Below, piece by piece: positions 40,511 to 49,996 of a DNA stretch of 64,000 nt. The position numbers and the translations under genes are program-made. Source of the DNA: JBGSKY01 sp041740995 (GTDB lineage Bacteria; Planctomycetota; Planctomycetia; Pirellulales; Pirellulaceae); assembly GCA_041740995.1 (NCBI GenBank), contig JBGSKY010000236.1:12973-76972 (forward strand), given 5' to 3'. How positions within the stretch are numbered: the first letter of the stretch is position 1; each line of letters opens with the position of its first letter. Under the pieces are notes generated by a model, which searched no databases, was not told where the DNA came from, and worked only from the letters and a program-made list of their open reading frames with translations.

Positions 40511-40924
40511 ATGCGTCAAGCTTTTGTCGAACTTTGGATTCGAACTCTCACCAAGTTCGATCTTTGTACGTTGATCGAAGAAGTTAAGCGAGGTGATACG
40601 ACAGCGAGGGAGCGGGCGGTCTGTTTCGTAAATTCCGAAAGTTTTGGAATCTGGCACAACCGCGCTCGTGCGAAACTGTGTCGGCATTTCAAGAACCATC
40701 CGCCGATGGACAACGAGCGTGATCAGATGGTAAAAGTCGTCGTCGGTCGGTTGATTTCTGGACGATTCGCTCAGCAATTTAAAGATCAGCTTTCGATGGC
40801 CATTCGATTTGCTCCTTCGCAACTACAACAGGCTGCTCTGGTCGCACAAGGATCGGACCGTGAATATGTTAGAAACTACTCAGCTTGGGTACTACGTAAG
40901 CTCCAGTCGACTTCGATTTCTTGA
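40511..40924 (+). CDS. Hypothetical protein downstream of frr
   Basis: 137 residues, predicted mostly helical, with no signal peptide or membrane segment. No known motif. The sequence is rich in Arg, Phe and Gln (for example HFKNHPPMDNERDQMVKV). It follows frr by 58 bases on the same strand, so it may belong to that operon; I recognise no family. Confidence 0.6.
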   Translation: MRQAFVELWIRTLTKFDLCTLIEEVKRGDTTARERAVCFVNSESFGIWHNRARAKLCRHFKNHPPMDNERDQMVKVVVGRLISGRFAQQFKDQLSMAIRFAPSQLQQAALVAQGSDREYVRNYSAWVLRKLQSTSIS

Positions 40925-41020
40925 CTCGGTAAACTTTTTATTGCTGTATTGATTCACGACGTCAATCCAAGCTTTGGACGGCGATTAAGTTTTCTCTCTA
41001 GGGTAAATAGTTTTCCAATC

Positions 41021-41512
41021 ATGGATAATGCTGACACGCGAACGTCGGACGGTTATCGACTTGTAAGGCTTAGGTCGATTGACGAATACAAAGCTGAAGT
41101 TTTGCGTATTGGTCACGCTGCCGAATCCAGCCAGCTCAAATCGACCGGCAATTGGAGCGCAGGCCAGATCATGTCGCATCTCGCGAATTGGATCAGCTAT
41201 CCATACGAAGGATTTCCGATTCGTCAGGCGCCGTTTTTCGTACGGTGGATGCTCCGTTTTCAGCTTCGAAAGATGTTGCGATCGGGAATGCCGCGGGGCG
41301 TCCGTATTCCTGGTGTGAAAGGTGGTACGGTGGGTGCTGAGGACATTGCGACCGCCGACGCCGCTAGCCGATTGCTTGTCGCGATCGATCGGTTGCAGAG
41401 CGATGAGGAGGCGCCATTTGATAGTCCCGCATTTGGAAAAATGTCGCACGAAGATCGTATTTTGCTAAATCTTCGACATGCCGAGCTTCATCTTGGGTTT
41501 CTGAGCTACTAG
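41021..41512 (+). CDS. DUF1569 (DinB-like) protein
   Basis: 163 residues from ATG 41021; a TTG at 40949 would add 24 residues with no conservation visible. The DUF1569 / DinB-like four-helix fold is suggested by NWSAGQIMSHLANWI and the terminal LNLRHAELHLGFL, whose His residues would bind a metal as in DinB/YfiT proteins. Function unknown; often linked to thiol or stress metabolism. Confidence 0.83.
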   Translation: MDNADTRTSDGYRLVRLRSIDEYKAEVLRIGHAAESSQLKSTGNWSAGQIMSHLANWISYPYEGFPIRQAPFFVRWMLRFQLRKMLRSGMPRGVRIPGVKGGTVGAEDIATADAASRLLVAIDRLQSDEEAPFDSPAFGKMSHEDRILLNLRHAELHLGFLSY

Positions 41513-41650
41513 ATTCTAGCTTGCTTGCCGCAAAGTCATCTTGACGTTCGCTCGCGGGGCTCGATAGATTCCCAGGGCTACCGTGACGATGGATCGTCGG
41601 CGGAAATCGCTGGGTAAAAGTTGAACCCCAAGCTCAAGGATGAAATTCGC

Positions 41651-42829
41651 ATGAAAGTTACCACACCAACACGTCCAACCACTGCGGTGCCTCTCCTGGA
41701 CGTCAATCGCGGCAACCAAGAGTTGCGCGAGGAAATCCTGCAAGCCATTACGGCGGTCGTTGACAGCGGTCGATTCCTCAATGGTCCGCAAGTTGGTGAA
41801 CTGGAGTGCCAAGTCGCTGGAGTTTGCCAGACGAAGCATGCAATCGGATGCGCCTCAGGCAGCGACGCATTGTTACTTGCTCTAATGGCTCTCAACATTG
41901 GTCCTGGCGACGAAGTTATTTTGCCTAGCTTTACGTTCTTCGCGACAGCTTCGTGTGTTGAACGTTTAGGTGCGAAAATTGTTTTTGCCGACATCGATCC
42001 AACGACCTACAACGTTTCACCGGAGCACGTTGCGTCGCTGATCACCAGCAAGACCCGTGCGATCATTGCCGTGCATTTGTTCGGTCAGTGTGCGGCGATG
42101 GACGAGCTGTGCAAGCTGGGCGATCGCTATGGCGTTTCGATCATAGAAGATGCTGCACAAGCGATCGGAGCCTCGTACGCCAACAAAGCGGCGTGCAGTT
42201 GGGGAACGATCGGCTGTCTGAGTTTTTATCCTACAAAGAATCTTGGCGGTTATGGCGACGGAGGCATGTTGACATGTCACGACGACATGACCGCTGCTCG
42301 GTTACGTTTGCTCGCCTCACATGGCATGCAACCGCGATACCATCATCGCGAAGTTGGTATCAATTCGCGGCTTGATACGATTCAAGCGGCTGTGTTAGGT
42401 GTCAAGCTGAATCGTTTGGACCAGTACACTCGTGCCCGCCAAGCCAACGCAGCGCGTTATCGAGCGCTCTTTGCGTCGGCACAATTGGACGACATGTGTG
42501 AGTTGCCATCCCAAGATGTAAAGGCAGTTCACGTCTACAATCAGTTTGGTGTTCGCGTTCGAGATGGTTATCGAGACGCTTTGATTCAATTCTTGAACGC
42601 TCGAAAGATTGGTAACGAGGTTTACTATCCAATTCCTCTACATCTGCAGCAATGTTTCCGGCACTTAGGTTACAGCGTCGGAGCGCTGCCAGAAACCGAG
42701 CGTGCGGCAAAAGAAATACTGCACTTGCCGATTTATCCAGAATTGATGATCGAAGAACAGCACACCGTTGTTGATACGATCGAGCAATATTACAGCACCG
42801 CATCAGCCTCGCTGCGTAAAGCGGCCTGA
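41651..42829 (+). CDS. DegT/DnrJ/EryC1/StrS family aminotransferase
   Basis: 392 residues from ATG 41651. PLP-fold features: GCASGSDALLLAL, the EVILPSFTFFATA block, EDAAQAIGA, and the Schiff-base Lys196 in SFYPTKNLGGYGDGG. These enzymes transaminate keto-sugars (nucleotide-linked) for cell-wall polysaccharides, O-antigen or antibiotics. No dehydratase or glycosyltransferase partner sits next to it. Codon 11 of the longer TTG frame (41621) is the chosen ATG. Confidence 0.93.
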   Translation: MKVTTPTRPTTAVPLLDVNRGNQELREEILQAITAVVDSGRFLNGPQVGELECQVAGVCQTKHAIGCASGSDALLLALMALNIGPGDEVILPSFTFFATASCVERLGAKIVFADIDPTTYNVSPEHVASLITSKTRAIIAVHLFGQCAAMDELCKLGDRYGVSIIEDAAQAIGASYANKAACSWGTIGCLSFYPTKNLGGYGDGGMLTCHDDMTAARLRLLASHGMQPRYHHREVGINSRLDTIQAAVLGVKLNRLDQYTRARQANAARYRALFASAQLDDMCELPSQDVKAVHVYNQFGVRVRDGYRDALIQFLNARKIGNEVYYPIPLHLQQCFRHLGYSVGALPETERAAKEILHLPIYPELMIEEQHTVVDTIEQYYSTASASLRKAA

Positions 42830-42998
42830 AGGTCGAAATGACCTTTGTGCTTGCGTTGGTATTCTCAAACAATTGCGTCGGCAAGAACGAATCAAATCGG
42901 CGCTTAGGTCGTGATGTCTGATTGTGCGAAACTTGCAAGCCTGCAATAAATTAGCTGATCGCTCGTTTATTAAGGGATTGCACATTTACCAAAATCAG

Positions 42999-44039
42999 AT
43001 GTCCACAGACAAACTTCCGGTTGACCAAACCGTCCCCTCGCCCGACAACGTTCTTGATCTTCTGGAGGCTTTTCGCCGTTCCAAGGTCATGTTCGCGGCG
43101 GTCTCTTTAGGCGTATTCGATGCGCTGCGGAACGGACCGATGTCGGCAGGCGAATTGGCCAGCAATCTTTCTTGTGACTGCGAATCGATGTCCCGCTTGT
43201 TGAACGCATGCGTTGGTTTGTCGCTGCTGCGAAAGACCAATGACAAGTTTACCAATACCGAATCGGCGAGTACCTATTTGACGAGCGATTCGCCACGACG
43301 CATGACGGGCTATATCGAATACTCCAATTCCGTGATGTGGAAGATGTGGGGCAATCTCGAAGACGCAATTCGCGAAGGGACCCATCGCTGGAAACAGACA
43401 TACGGATGGGACGAGCCAATCTTTTCAAGCTTCTTTAAAGACGACGCGGCCAAGCGTGAGTTCTTGATGGGAATGAACGGGTTCGGCATGATTACGTCGC
43501 CAGTGATCGTCAACGCAATCGACCTCAGCGGATTTCGAAAGTTGGTCGATCTTGGTGGGGCGACCGGACACTGGGCCATCGCGGCTTGTCAGCGGTGGCC
43601 GCAATTGAAAGCCATCGTCTTCGATCTGACAACGGCGATTCCGCTGGCCGACGAGATGATCGCGGCTAGTTCGGTGTCGGATCGTATTGAAACGATTGGC
43701 GGAGATTTTTTCGAGACGCCGCTCCCGAGTGGAGATCTATATTCCTTAGGTCGCATCTTGCACGACTGGGAGGAGCCCAAGTGCATCCTTTTGTTAGGGC
43801 GAATCTTCGACGCATTACCGTCGGGTGGTGCGGTAATGATCGGCGAGAAAATTTTGAACGAAGCGATGGACGGTCCACGTTGGGCATTGATGCAGGACCT
43901 AAATATGCTTGTGGTCACCGAAGGCAAAGAGCGATCGCTCAGCCAATATTCGGAACTGCTTCAAAGCATTGGTTTCAGAAAAATTATCGCAAGTCGGACT
44001 GACAAACCGCTCGATGTGATTTTGGCATACAAGCCGTAG
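42999..44039 (+). CDS. O-methyltransferase-like SAM-dependent enzyme
   Basis: 346 residues from ATG 42999. It has a dimerisation winged-helix N-terminus (FAAVSLGVFDAL) and the SAM motif I (VDLGGATGHWA) of the plant-type O-methyltransferase 2 family (hydroxyneurosterone/acetylserotonin type). The IGEKILNEAMDGPRWALMQDLNMLV stretch is also family-like. It probably methylates a hydroxyl of a small molecule. A convergent terminator separates it from the condensation-type gene. Confidence 0.88.
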   Translation: MSTDKLPVDQTVPSPDNVLDLLEAFRRSKVMFAAVSLGVFDALRNGPMSAGELASNLSCDCESMSRLLNACVGLSLLRKTNDKFTNTESASTYLTSDSPRRMTGYIEYSNSVMWKMWGNLEDAIREGTHRWKQTYGWDEPIFSSFFKDDAAKREFLMGMNGFGMITSPVIVNAIDLSGFRKLVDLGGATGHWAIAACQRWPQLKAIVFDLTTAIPLADEMIAASSVSDRIETIGGDFFETPLPSGDLYSLGRILHDWEEPKCILLLGRIFDALPSGGAVMIGEKILNEAMDGPRWALMQDLNMLVVTEGKERSLSQYSELLQSIGFRKIIASRTDKPLDVILAYKP

Positions 44040-44088
44040 CATCTCGGCTCAACAACTTGCGAGCCCATATCGTTAGCCGCAGAAGTCG

Positions 44089-44105
44089 AAAACGCAAGGC
44101 GTTTT
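44089..44105. terminator. Convergent hairpin between methyltransferase and acyltransferase genes
   Basis: A 7-base stem AAAACGC / GCGTTTT with an AAG loop, running into a T-rich stretch on the plus strand and an A-rich start that gives T's on the minus strand. It suits a bidirectional terminator between two genes that converge here. Confidence 0.55.
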
Positions 44106-44110
44106 TGGTC

Positions 44111-45559
44111 CTAAAAGTTGATTAGGCGTGAGACATAGTCTTCAAACAATCGATCGACCTCCGCCTCTGTGAACACCCAACCATCAAAGACCACTGACAC
44201 GCTAAGTCGTTGGTTGTATCGGCACAGTCCGATTCCCATTTGGGTTCCTGGACGTATCGGCGGCCAGCCGTAGAGTGCGTGCAATTTTAAATCGCCTGCT
44301 GTTGATCGACCGTGCGAATCACGCTTGTCTCGCCTTTGCCGGGCGGTCACGTCGCCCAGGTTGGTTACGACCGAGGTGGCAAAGCTGATCGGCCAACTCA
44401 TCACCGCTCGAGCGACAGTTCCCAGGTTCTTCGCGATTTGGAACAAGTTGACGAAGTCGTTGCCCAGGTTCAACTTGCGAATCATTTCCATTTGTTGCTT
44501 AACACTCGCAATCAACGCTAGTCCACCGCCGGATAGTTTTTGATCGGAAACGATGAAAGCGAAACCGATTTTATTGGTCGCTGACAATCGCACATCGGCC
44601 CGGATTCGCATGTCGATTGGGATCGAGACACGCAGCCGATGTCGCTTGGAGCCTTCGCGGTTTTTGAATTCATTTGCAGTCTCAAGGAACGCGGCAATAG
44701 CCCATTCGTTCACGTGGATCGAGTTATCAATGAAGTTATCACGTAACTGATGCATTGTTTCCAGATCGAGATCTCGACAACGGAAGATCAGTGATTCTCG
44801 CGATTGCGAATCTGCCAGCTTACGTTGCCGCTTACCGAAACGACGCAGAGGTGCAGGTCCGCGAAAATGGAAATGGTACGCGTGAACTAATTTCTCCCAC
44901 CATGTCGAACTGCGATTGCTCGCATCTGCTTTGGCGGCCGGACATTCACCGCGATTGAGCAAACGATTTTGGTCAAGTGTTCGCCAGCGATGGTTCTCGC
45001 CATTCCCTTCGACCAGGGAGTCGTAACGCGCTGTCAGATCTTCTATCAGGACTCGCATCCCAAGACCATCACAAGCGGAATGTTGTACATCGAAAGCAAT
45101 GCAAGTCGTCGTTACATTTTGGATTATCGCGATGCGAAAGTTCGCAATCGAATCGCTGGTTGCTTGGCGTTCGATTTTCGCCAACAAACTTGCGACTTGA
45201 GCCGGATCATCGTGAATTTTGGAATCGATATTGTCAGGCGATTGTGACTGATCTTGTCGATCGACCCATGCTACTTGATAGCTCGGTGATTCCGGCATTT
45301 CCCATCGCTGATCATAGTCACCAATCGTTGCCAGCAGCATTGGGTGGCGAAGCATGGCTTCATCGAGCGATTGCTTCCACGCTTGCGGGTCCAATGTTCC
45401 GTCGAGCGACATAACGATCTGAAATCGTTTGGGATAATTCGGCAAGTCATCCCAGGTCAAGAATCTTTCCATGACGGTCAGCGGCAATGGAAACAGTTCA
45501 TGTCCTTCGATCCGTTCGCGGACTACGGTCACGCGTTTCCATTGGAGCGAGCTAACCAT
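44111..45559 (-). CDS. Condensation-domain / WS-DGAT-like acyltransferase
   Basis: 482 residues. The start is taken at the ATG at 45559, which overlaps the stop of the upstream FabL-like gene by 8 bases (ATGGTTAG). The catalytic HxxxDG motif is present (QHSACDGLG), placing it in the chloramphenicol acetyltransferase-like fold shared by NRPS condensation domains and wax ester synthases. The C-terminal half has the VSIPIDMR-type block. It would join an acyl group to an alcohol or amine. Overlap with the reductase and the methyltransferase nearby hints at a small lipid or natural-product pathway (inference). Confidence 0.8.
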   Translation of the reverse strand: MVSSLQWKRVTVVRERIEGHELFPLPLTVMERFLTWDDLPNYPKRFQIVMSLDGTLDPQAWKQSLDEAMLRHPMLLATIGDYDQRWEMPESPSYQVAWVDRQDQSQSPDNIDSKIHDDPAQVASLLAKIERQATSDSIANFRIAIIQNVTTTCIAFDVQHSACDGLGMRVLIEDLTARYDSLVEGNGENHRWRTLDQNRLLNRGECPAAKADASNRSSTWWEKLVHAYHFHFRGPAPLRRFGKRQRKLADSQSRESLIFRCRDLDLETMHQLRDNFIDNSIHVNEWAIAAFLETANEFKNREGSKRHRLRVSIPIDMRIRADVRLSATNKIGFAFIVSDQKLSGGGLALIASVKQQMEMIRKLNLGNDFVNLFQIAKNLGTVARAVMSWPISFATSVVTNLGDVTARQRRDKRDSHGRSTAGDLKLHALYGWPPIRPGTQMGIGLCRYNQRLSVSVVFDGWVFTEAEVDRLFEDYVSRLINF

Positions 45560-46319
45560 GCAAGGCGGCTCCGCCATCGACGATGATCGTTTGTCCCTGG
45601 ATCAGATCGGACGACGATGACAGCAAGAAACGAATGACGCTGGCCACGTCGTCCGGCAACAACTCACGGTCATTAGCGATTAACATTCGCTCTTGGACCG
45701 CTTTGAAGAATAAATCCGAACCTGGAAGATTCGCTGTTGCATCGGTACGCACCAACCCAGCAAGCACACAATTAAAGTAGACGCCCGACGGCCCAAGCTC
45801 TAACGCTAAATGCCGTACCAACGCCTCAAGTGCAGCCTTGGACGCGCCGATCAGCCCGTACGCTGGAAGTGCACGATACGAACCATGACTTGATAGTGTC
45901 ACAAATTTGAAAGGTGAACTTCGACGTTCGTAGAAAACGCTGGCCGCTTGAGCGAGTAACATCAGCGGACGAGCGTTGATGTGCATTGCTCGATCAAACT
46001 GTTCTGGCTTTGCGGCCGAAATATTGCGGAAACCGCCGCCAGCGGCGTTGCTGACGATGCCATCAATCGATCCCCATTCGTCAGCCACACAGTCCATCAT
46101 TTGCCGAACGTCAGTTGGCTCGGAAACGTCCGCCTTAATTACCAGTGCTTGTTGACCGAGTTGTTCGATTTCGTCAGCCACACTGACGGCAGCCGATTCA
46201 TTGGACAGATAATTGACGATAATATCACAACCGCTGGCAGCCAACAGCAGCGCAGTCGCGCGACCGATCCCGCGTGAGCTGCCGGTAATGAGAATTCGTT
46301 TGCCTTGTAGATCGTCCAT
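45552..46319 (-). CDS. FabL-like enoyl-ACP reductase (SDR family)
   Basis: 255 residues, NADPH-type Rossmann fold with TGSSRGIGRA and the IIVNYLSN strand. The catalytic Tyr154 and Lys161 are six residues apart (Y-X6-K in AYGLIGASKAALEAL), the spacing of enoyl-ACP reductases FabI/FabL, not the Y-X3-K of ketoreductases. The whole pattern (GASKAALEALVRHLALELGP, then IQGQTIIVDGG) resembles Bacillus subtilis FabL. It would reduce trans-2-enoyl-ACP. It is translationally coupled to the condensation-type gene. Confidence 0.85.
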   Translation of the reverse strand: MDDLQGKRILITGSSRGIGRATALLLAASGCDIIVNYLSNESAAVSVADEIEQLGQQALVIKADVSEPTDVRQMMDCVADEWGSIDGIVSNAAGGGFRNISAAKPEQFDRAMHINARPLMLLAQAASVFYERRSSPFKFVTLSSHGSYRALPAYGLIGASKAALEALVRHLALELGPSGVYFNCVLAGLVRTDATANLPGSDLFFKAVQERMLIANDRELLPDDVASVIRFLLSSSSDLIQGQTIIVDGGAALHG

Positions 46320-46476
46320 AACCCGTCAGTTTAACTCTGTCTGGAAGAATTACTATCTTGCGGAACGAAGTCTCGGCAAGTCAATTAGCCGTGATTTCCG
46401 ATTGTAACGGCAGGGCGAGTATTCTTTAGCGTAACGACGCACGCCGTCCTGATCGCCGGGCTAGTGGACTCAGAGC

Positions 46477-46538
46477 CTATCGGAAAAGGGGTCTGACCCT
46501 CTCCGTTCCTCCAAAGGGTCAGCCCCCTTTTCCGATAG
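46477..46538. repeat. Near-perfect inverted repeat, REP-like
   Basis: 24-base arms at 46477-46500 and 46515-46538 match at 23 of 24 positions around a 14-base loop, opening CTATCGGAAAAGGGG and closing AGCCCCCTTTTCCGATAG. It lies in the gap between the divergent... in fact same-strand, minus-oriented SDR and ABC permease genes. The long stem and lack of a T-run favour a dispersed repeat or a hairpin over a simple terminator. Confidence 0.85.
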
Positions 46539-46601
46539 ATTCTTTGTTATTAACGGCAGAACCGGAAGGCTGGCGCCTACCGCAAAAATTTACTCGTGCG
46601 C

Positions 46602-48860
46602 TCAAACTGCATTGGCGGCAACTGAGCTCGCTGGGTTCGAATCAGTCACTTTCGCGAAACGTGCTCGCGTCACAGTTTTGGCTGGCGAGCGGACAAAATA
46701 TGCCATCGCAGCTATCGTCAACACCGCGCTGATTGCGTGCCAATTTCCTGTGTACTCGAACCCCATATCGGATCCCAAGCGGACGAACGGTTGCAAGATT
46801 GCTGGCGGTTCGGCAAAGATTGTGCCCAACCGAACAAGGATCATCGACAACGAATTGTGGCACACGTGAATCAAGATACAACAGACAACTGAACCAGTTC
46901 GCCAAGCGACAATGCCCAGTACAAGTCCCATCGCTGAGGCAGAGATCGATTGCTGCAACACTCCGTGAGATAAACCAAAGAGGACCGAAGTAACAAAAAT
47001 CGCCCGCACGGTTCCGCGATGGCTCGCCAGTCCAGCGAAAATGAAACCGCGAAAAGCGAGTTCTTCACAGATCGCTGGAATGACGGCCAGCACCATCAGG
47101 AGACTCACCAGCGGGGCCGCGCCCAGCAAAGCGTCGATGCCTGACAAGGCGGCCTTGGTTTCCTCACCGAAAGGGAATTCTGCTTGAATGCTCTGCGCAA
47201 AATAGACATAGCTTGGATGCAAGCTGATCGCCAAAACCATCGCGACGGCAAAATCTAAAGGGCTGACTCGATGCAGACGAAGTGCTTTGCGAATCGATGT
47301 GGTCAAGAAGATTGCCATAATCAAACAGGGTGCGAGGATCATCGCAAGCTGTACAGCGATTGTCGACCGAGCGATATTCTCCCAAGTCAGCTCACCACCT
47401 GCGGATTGCAGCCGACCGTAGAACAAAGCGACCAAAACAATTGCGCCACAAACCATCGCCATCATCGGCGAGGCAACACTGCTGCGGTCTCGCCAGAGGT
47501 GTTGCAGCCAAGCCGCCATATCAAAGCGATCGGTTTCGCGGAACAACACCGTGTCGGTCTCGAACTGCCGAATCGCCCAACGCGTGGCCAACCAGCAACT
47601 GATTCCCGTGATGAGAATGACCAGTGGCGAGTAAAGCAGAGCTTCAGCGTAATTGCCCTCGACCAATGACCGCGAAAGAAGGATCGCACCGGCAACTGGA
47701 AACATACTCGTCCCAATCGACAAATGAACGCCTGGCAACATCGGAAGCATGACCATTGGCAATCCGACTAGAAGCAAAGGCATCAGGTAATATTGACCCT
47801 CTTTGCTGCTCCGCGCCAAGGCTGCGATGGCGAGCGCCACAGCGCTGAAAAGGATCGAAATCGGCAACAGCAAGACGAGCAACCAACCGATTGAATGCAG
47901 CGGGAGCGGCCCCATCAGCACGGCGTATTCCGGCTGGACGCCAGCAAATTGACCGGCGACGACAGAAATCGTAATTTGCATGCTGAGCAAGTTTAAGATC
48001 GCTGTCATCAAGCTGAAGCAGATCACGGCGAACAGTTTTCCGTAGACGATTTCGCGCCGCGTCGCAGGTCCGCTGAGCAGCGTTTCCAGCGTTCCACGTT
48101 CCTTTTCGCCAGCACACAAATCGATGGCTGGATAGAAAGCTCCCGTCAAAGCCCAAACGAACATGATCAACGGCAAGACCTTGGCCCACAACATGACTTG
48201 CTTGCTCTGGTCTTCAGAGATATCGAGTGTTTCGACATTGGCTGGTTCAAGAACTTGCAGATCGATTTGACTGGCTTGCAATTTTTTGCGTAGCGACTGC
48301 TGCTGCCAATTGTCGATTAAGCTGTGAACATGCGAAGCGGCAAGTTGCGAATTGTCTGTCGCAAGATTAGCGACTATTTGAAATTGAGGATTGTCTTCTA
48401 CGGTATTGTTTTCGGTCGCACTGACGTAAAGGGCCGCGTCGAAGTCCGATTGCCTCAACCAACTGCGGGTTGCTGACTTTTCCAGTGAGTTCGCCACGCC
48501 TGGTGCAGAGGCGACGTTTGGCGGCGCAGCATCAGCACTGTCTGGCATTTGAGACAGAAAGTGCCAAGTGATTTTATTGCCTTGAGGATCGCGAGATTCA
48601 GCCGAAACGATCGCTTCATCGACCGTCTGTGCCGTGTCATCAGCAGCTGGCGGCAAAAAATCGGCTGGCAGGTTTTCCGAACCAAAGACCGCTAGGCTCA
48701 AATGCCGCGTCGTCCGCAATTGGGCAACTTGCAACATCAGCAAACCCATTATTGGGTAGAGCATCAGCGGCAAAACAAGGATCGTAAACATGGTTCGACG
48801 ATCACGGATTTGATCTCGCAATTCTCGAACGAACAGCCATCGAACTCGATTCCAATTCAT
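46602..48860 (-). CDS. ABC-2 permease fused to CPBP intramembrane protease
   Basis: 752 residues. The N-terminal ~450 are a NatB-type ABC-2 permease with a large periplasmic loop between TM1 (about 25-45) and a later bundle. The C-terminal half contains the CPBP (CAAX protease and bacteriocin-processing) motifs EELAFRGFIF, FGLSHG and HVCHNSLSM. It overlaps the ATPase gene by 4 bases (ATGA). The ABC exporter probably exports sodium, or a peptide; the fused protease could process a substrate or have lost activity. This fusion recurs in planctomycetes (from memory). Confidence 0.88.
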   Translation of the reverse strand: MNWNRVRWLFVRELRDQIRDRRTMFTILVLPLMLYPIMGLLMLQVAQLRTTRHLSLAVFGSENLPADFLPPAADDTAQTVDEAIVSAESRDPQGNKITWHFLSQMPDSADAAPPNVASAPGVANSLEKSATRSWLRQSDFDAALYVSATENNTVEDNPQFQIVANLATDNSQLAASHVHSLIDNWQQQSLRKKLQASQIDLQVLEPANVETLDISEDQSKQVMLWAKVLPLIMFVWALTGAFYPAIDLCAGEKERGTLETLLSGPATRREIVYGKLFAVICFSLMTAILNLLSMQITISVVAGQFAGVQPEYAVLMGPLPLHSIGWLLVLLLPISILFSAVALAIAALARSSKEGQYYLMPLLLVGLPMVMLPMLPGVHLSIGTSMFPVAGAILLSRSLVEGNYAEALLYSPLVILITGISCWLATRWAIRQFETDTVLFRETDRFDMAAWLQHLWRDRSSVASPMMAMVCGAIVLVALFYGRLQSAGGELTWENIARSTIAVQLAMILAPCLIMAIFLTTSIRKALRLHRVSPLDFAVAMVLAISLHPSYVYFAQSIQAEFPFGEETKAALSGIDALLGAAPLVSLLMVLAVIPAICEELAFRGFIFAGLASHRGTVRAIFVTSVLFGLSHGVLQQSISASAMGLVLGIVAWRTGSVVCCILIHVCHNSLSMILVRLGTIFAEPPAILQPFVRLGSDMGFEYTGNWHAISAVLTIAAMAYFVRSPAKTVTRARFAKVTDSNPASSVAANAV

Positions 48861-49657
48861 CTTGCACTCCCGGCGGCAACCAAGTTCGGAGCTTCCTGTG
48901 ACGATGTTCGCTCGCGATCGGCGTCGGTCAGCAGCCTGATAAAGAGTTCTTCGAAGTCACTTTCTTCATGGCGATCGGAGAGCTCATCCAGCGTTCCACA
49001 ATCGAGCATTTTGCCGCGATACATGATCGCAACGTGATCGCACAATCGTTCGACTTCTCGCATGATGTGCGTCGAGAAGATGATGCAGTGCCCATCCTTT
49101 TTTAAGTCAGCAATGATCTCTAGCAAAGAACGCGCGACCAGCACATCTAAACCGATTGATGCCTCATCAAAAATGAGGACTGCTGGCTGGTGGATCAGGG
49201 CCCTCGCGATGGAAACTTTCTGCTTCATGCCAGTCGACATTTTGGCGCCGGGGCAGTTGCGGATTTCGTTTAGCTGCAATCGCAAAAAAATTTCGTCGAT
49301 TCGCGACCGGATCAATTCTTCGGCCAAACCGTGCAAACGTCCGAAGTGTTGAACAATCTCAAAAGCGGTCATACGATCGTAAATTGCCGTGTTGTTTGAA
49401 ACAAAACCGATGTGCTGTCGGACAATGTCAGGGTCGAGCACGACGTCGGACCCGTTGACGACCACGCTACCTTCAGTCGGCGAGAGGATCGTTGCCAAGA
49501 TCCTAAGAGTGGTTGATTTTCCCGCACCGTTGGGGCCTAACAGTCCGAAGATTTGCCCTGAATAAGCACTGAAACTGACTCGATCCACCGCTCGGAACTC
49601 TCCGAGCCGGAAATCTGAATAGGTTTTTGATAAATTAGTGACGCAGACGGCGTTCAA
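48857..49657 (-). CDS. ABC transporter ATP-binding protein (NatA-like)
   Basis: 266 residues. Walker A GPNGAGKST, Q-loop region, signature MSTGMKQKVSIARAL and Walker B VLIFDEASIGLDV, followed by the H-loop (FSTH). The STGMKQ signature is typical of NatA/YhaQ-type exporters. It forms a transporter with the fused permease just downstream, with which it overlaps by 4 bases. Confidence 0.93.
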   Translation of the reverse strand: MNAVCVTNLSKTYSDFRLGEFRAVDRVSFSAYSGQIFGLLGPNGAGKSTTLRILATILSPTEGSVVVNGSDVVLDPDIVRQHIGFVSNNTAIYDRMTAFEIVQHFGRLHGLAEELIRSRIDEIFLRLQLNEIRNCPGAKMSTGMKQKVSIARALIHQPAVLIFDEASIGLDVLVARSLLEIIADLKKDGHCIIFSTHIMREVERLCDHVAIMYRGKMLDCGTLDELSDRHEESDFEELFIRLLTDADRERTSSQEAPNLVAAGSAR

Positions 49658-49996
49658 TTGACGGACCTTTGCGAGAAGGCTGTAGGTTGTCGGAACGTCG
49701 CGACCAACGATTGCAAAACGGCGCAGCCCACGACATTAGAGCCTGCCTTGCACAATCGGTCCTGTTGACCCAGACTGCAATAAATCGCCAAAAAGCCACT
49801 AATTCGGAGTGAACTAAAGAGAAAAATTAGTTAAAATCGGCAAAGTCCATCGACTTGGGAATCTGGCTACGTATAATCCAGTGTGAATTGCTTTCTTTAA
49901 GACGTGTGCGTCGGAGCGGAACTTTTTCACGCTGACGTTCATCTGAAACATTGAAATTTTAAGACAACACGGCTTTACCATTTTTTGGGGTATTTA
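49658..49996. other. 339-base gap upstream of the Gly-rich exported protein gene
   Basis: Divergent interval between the ABC ATPase gene and the 49997 gene. It should carry both promoters. AT-rich runs occur near 49790-49830; I see no clear coding sequence, hairpin or operator. Confidence 0.4.
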
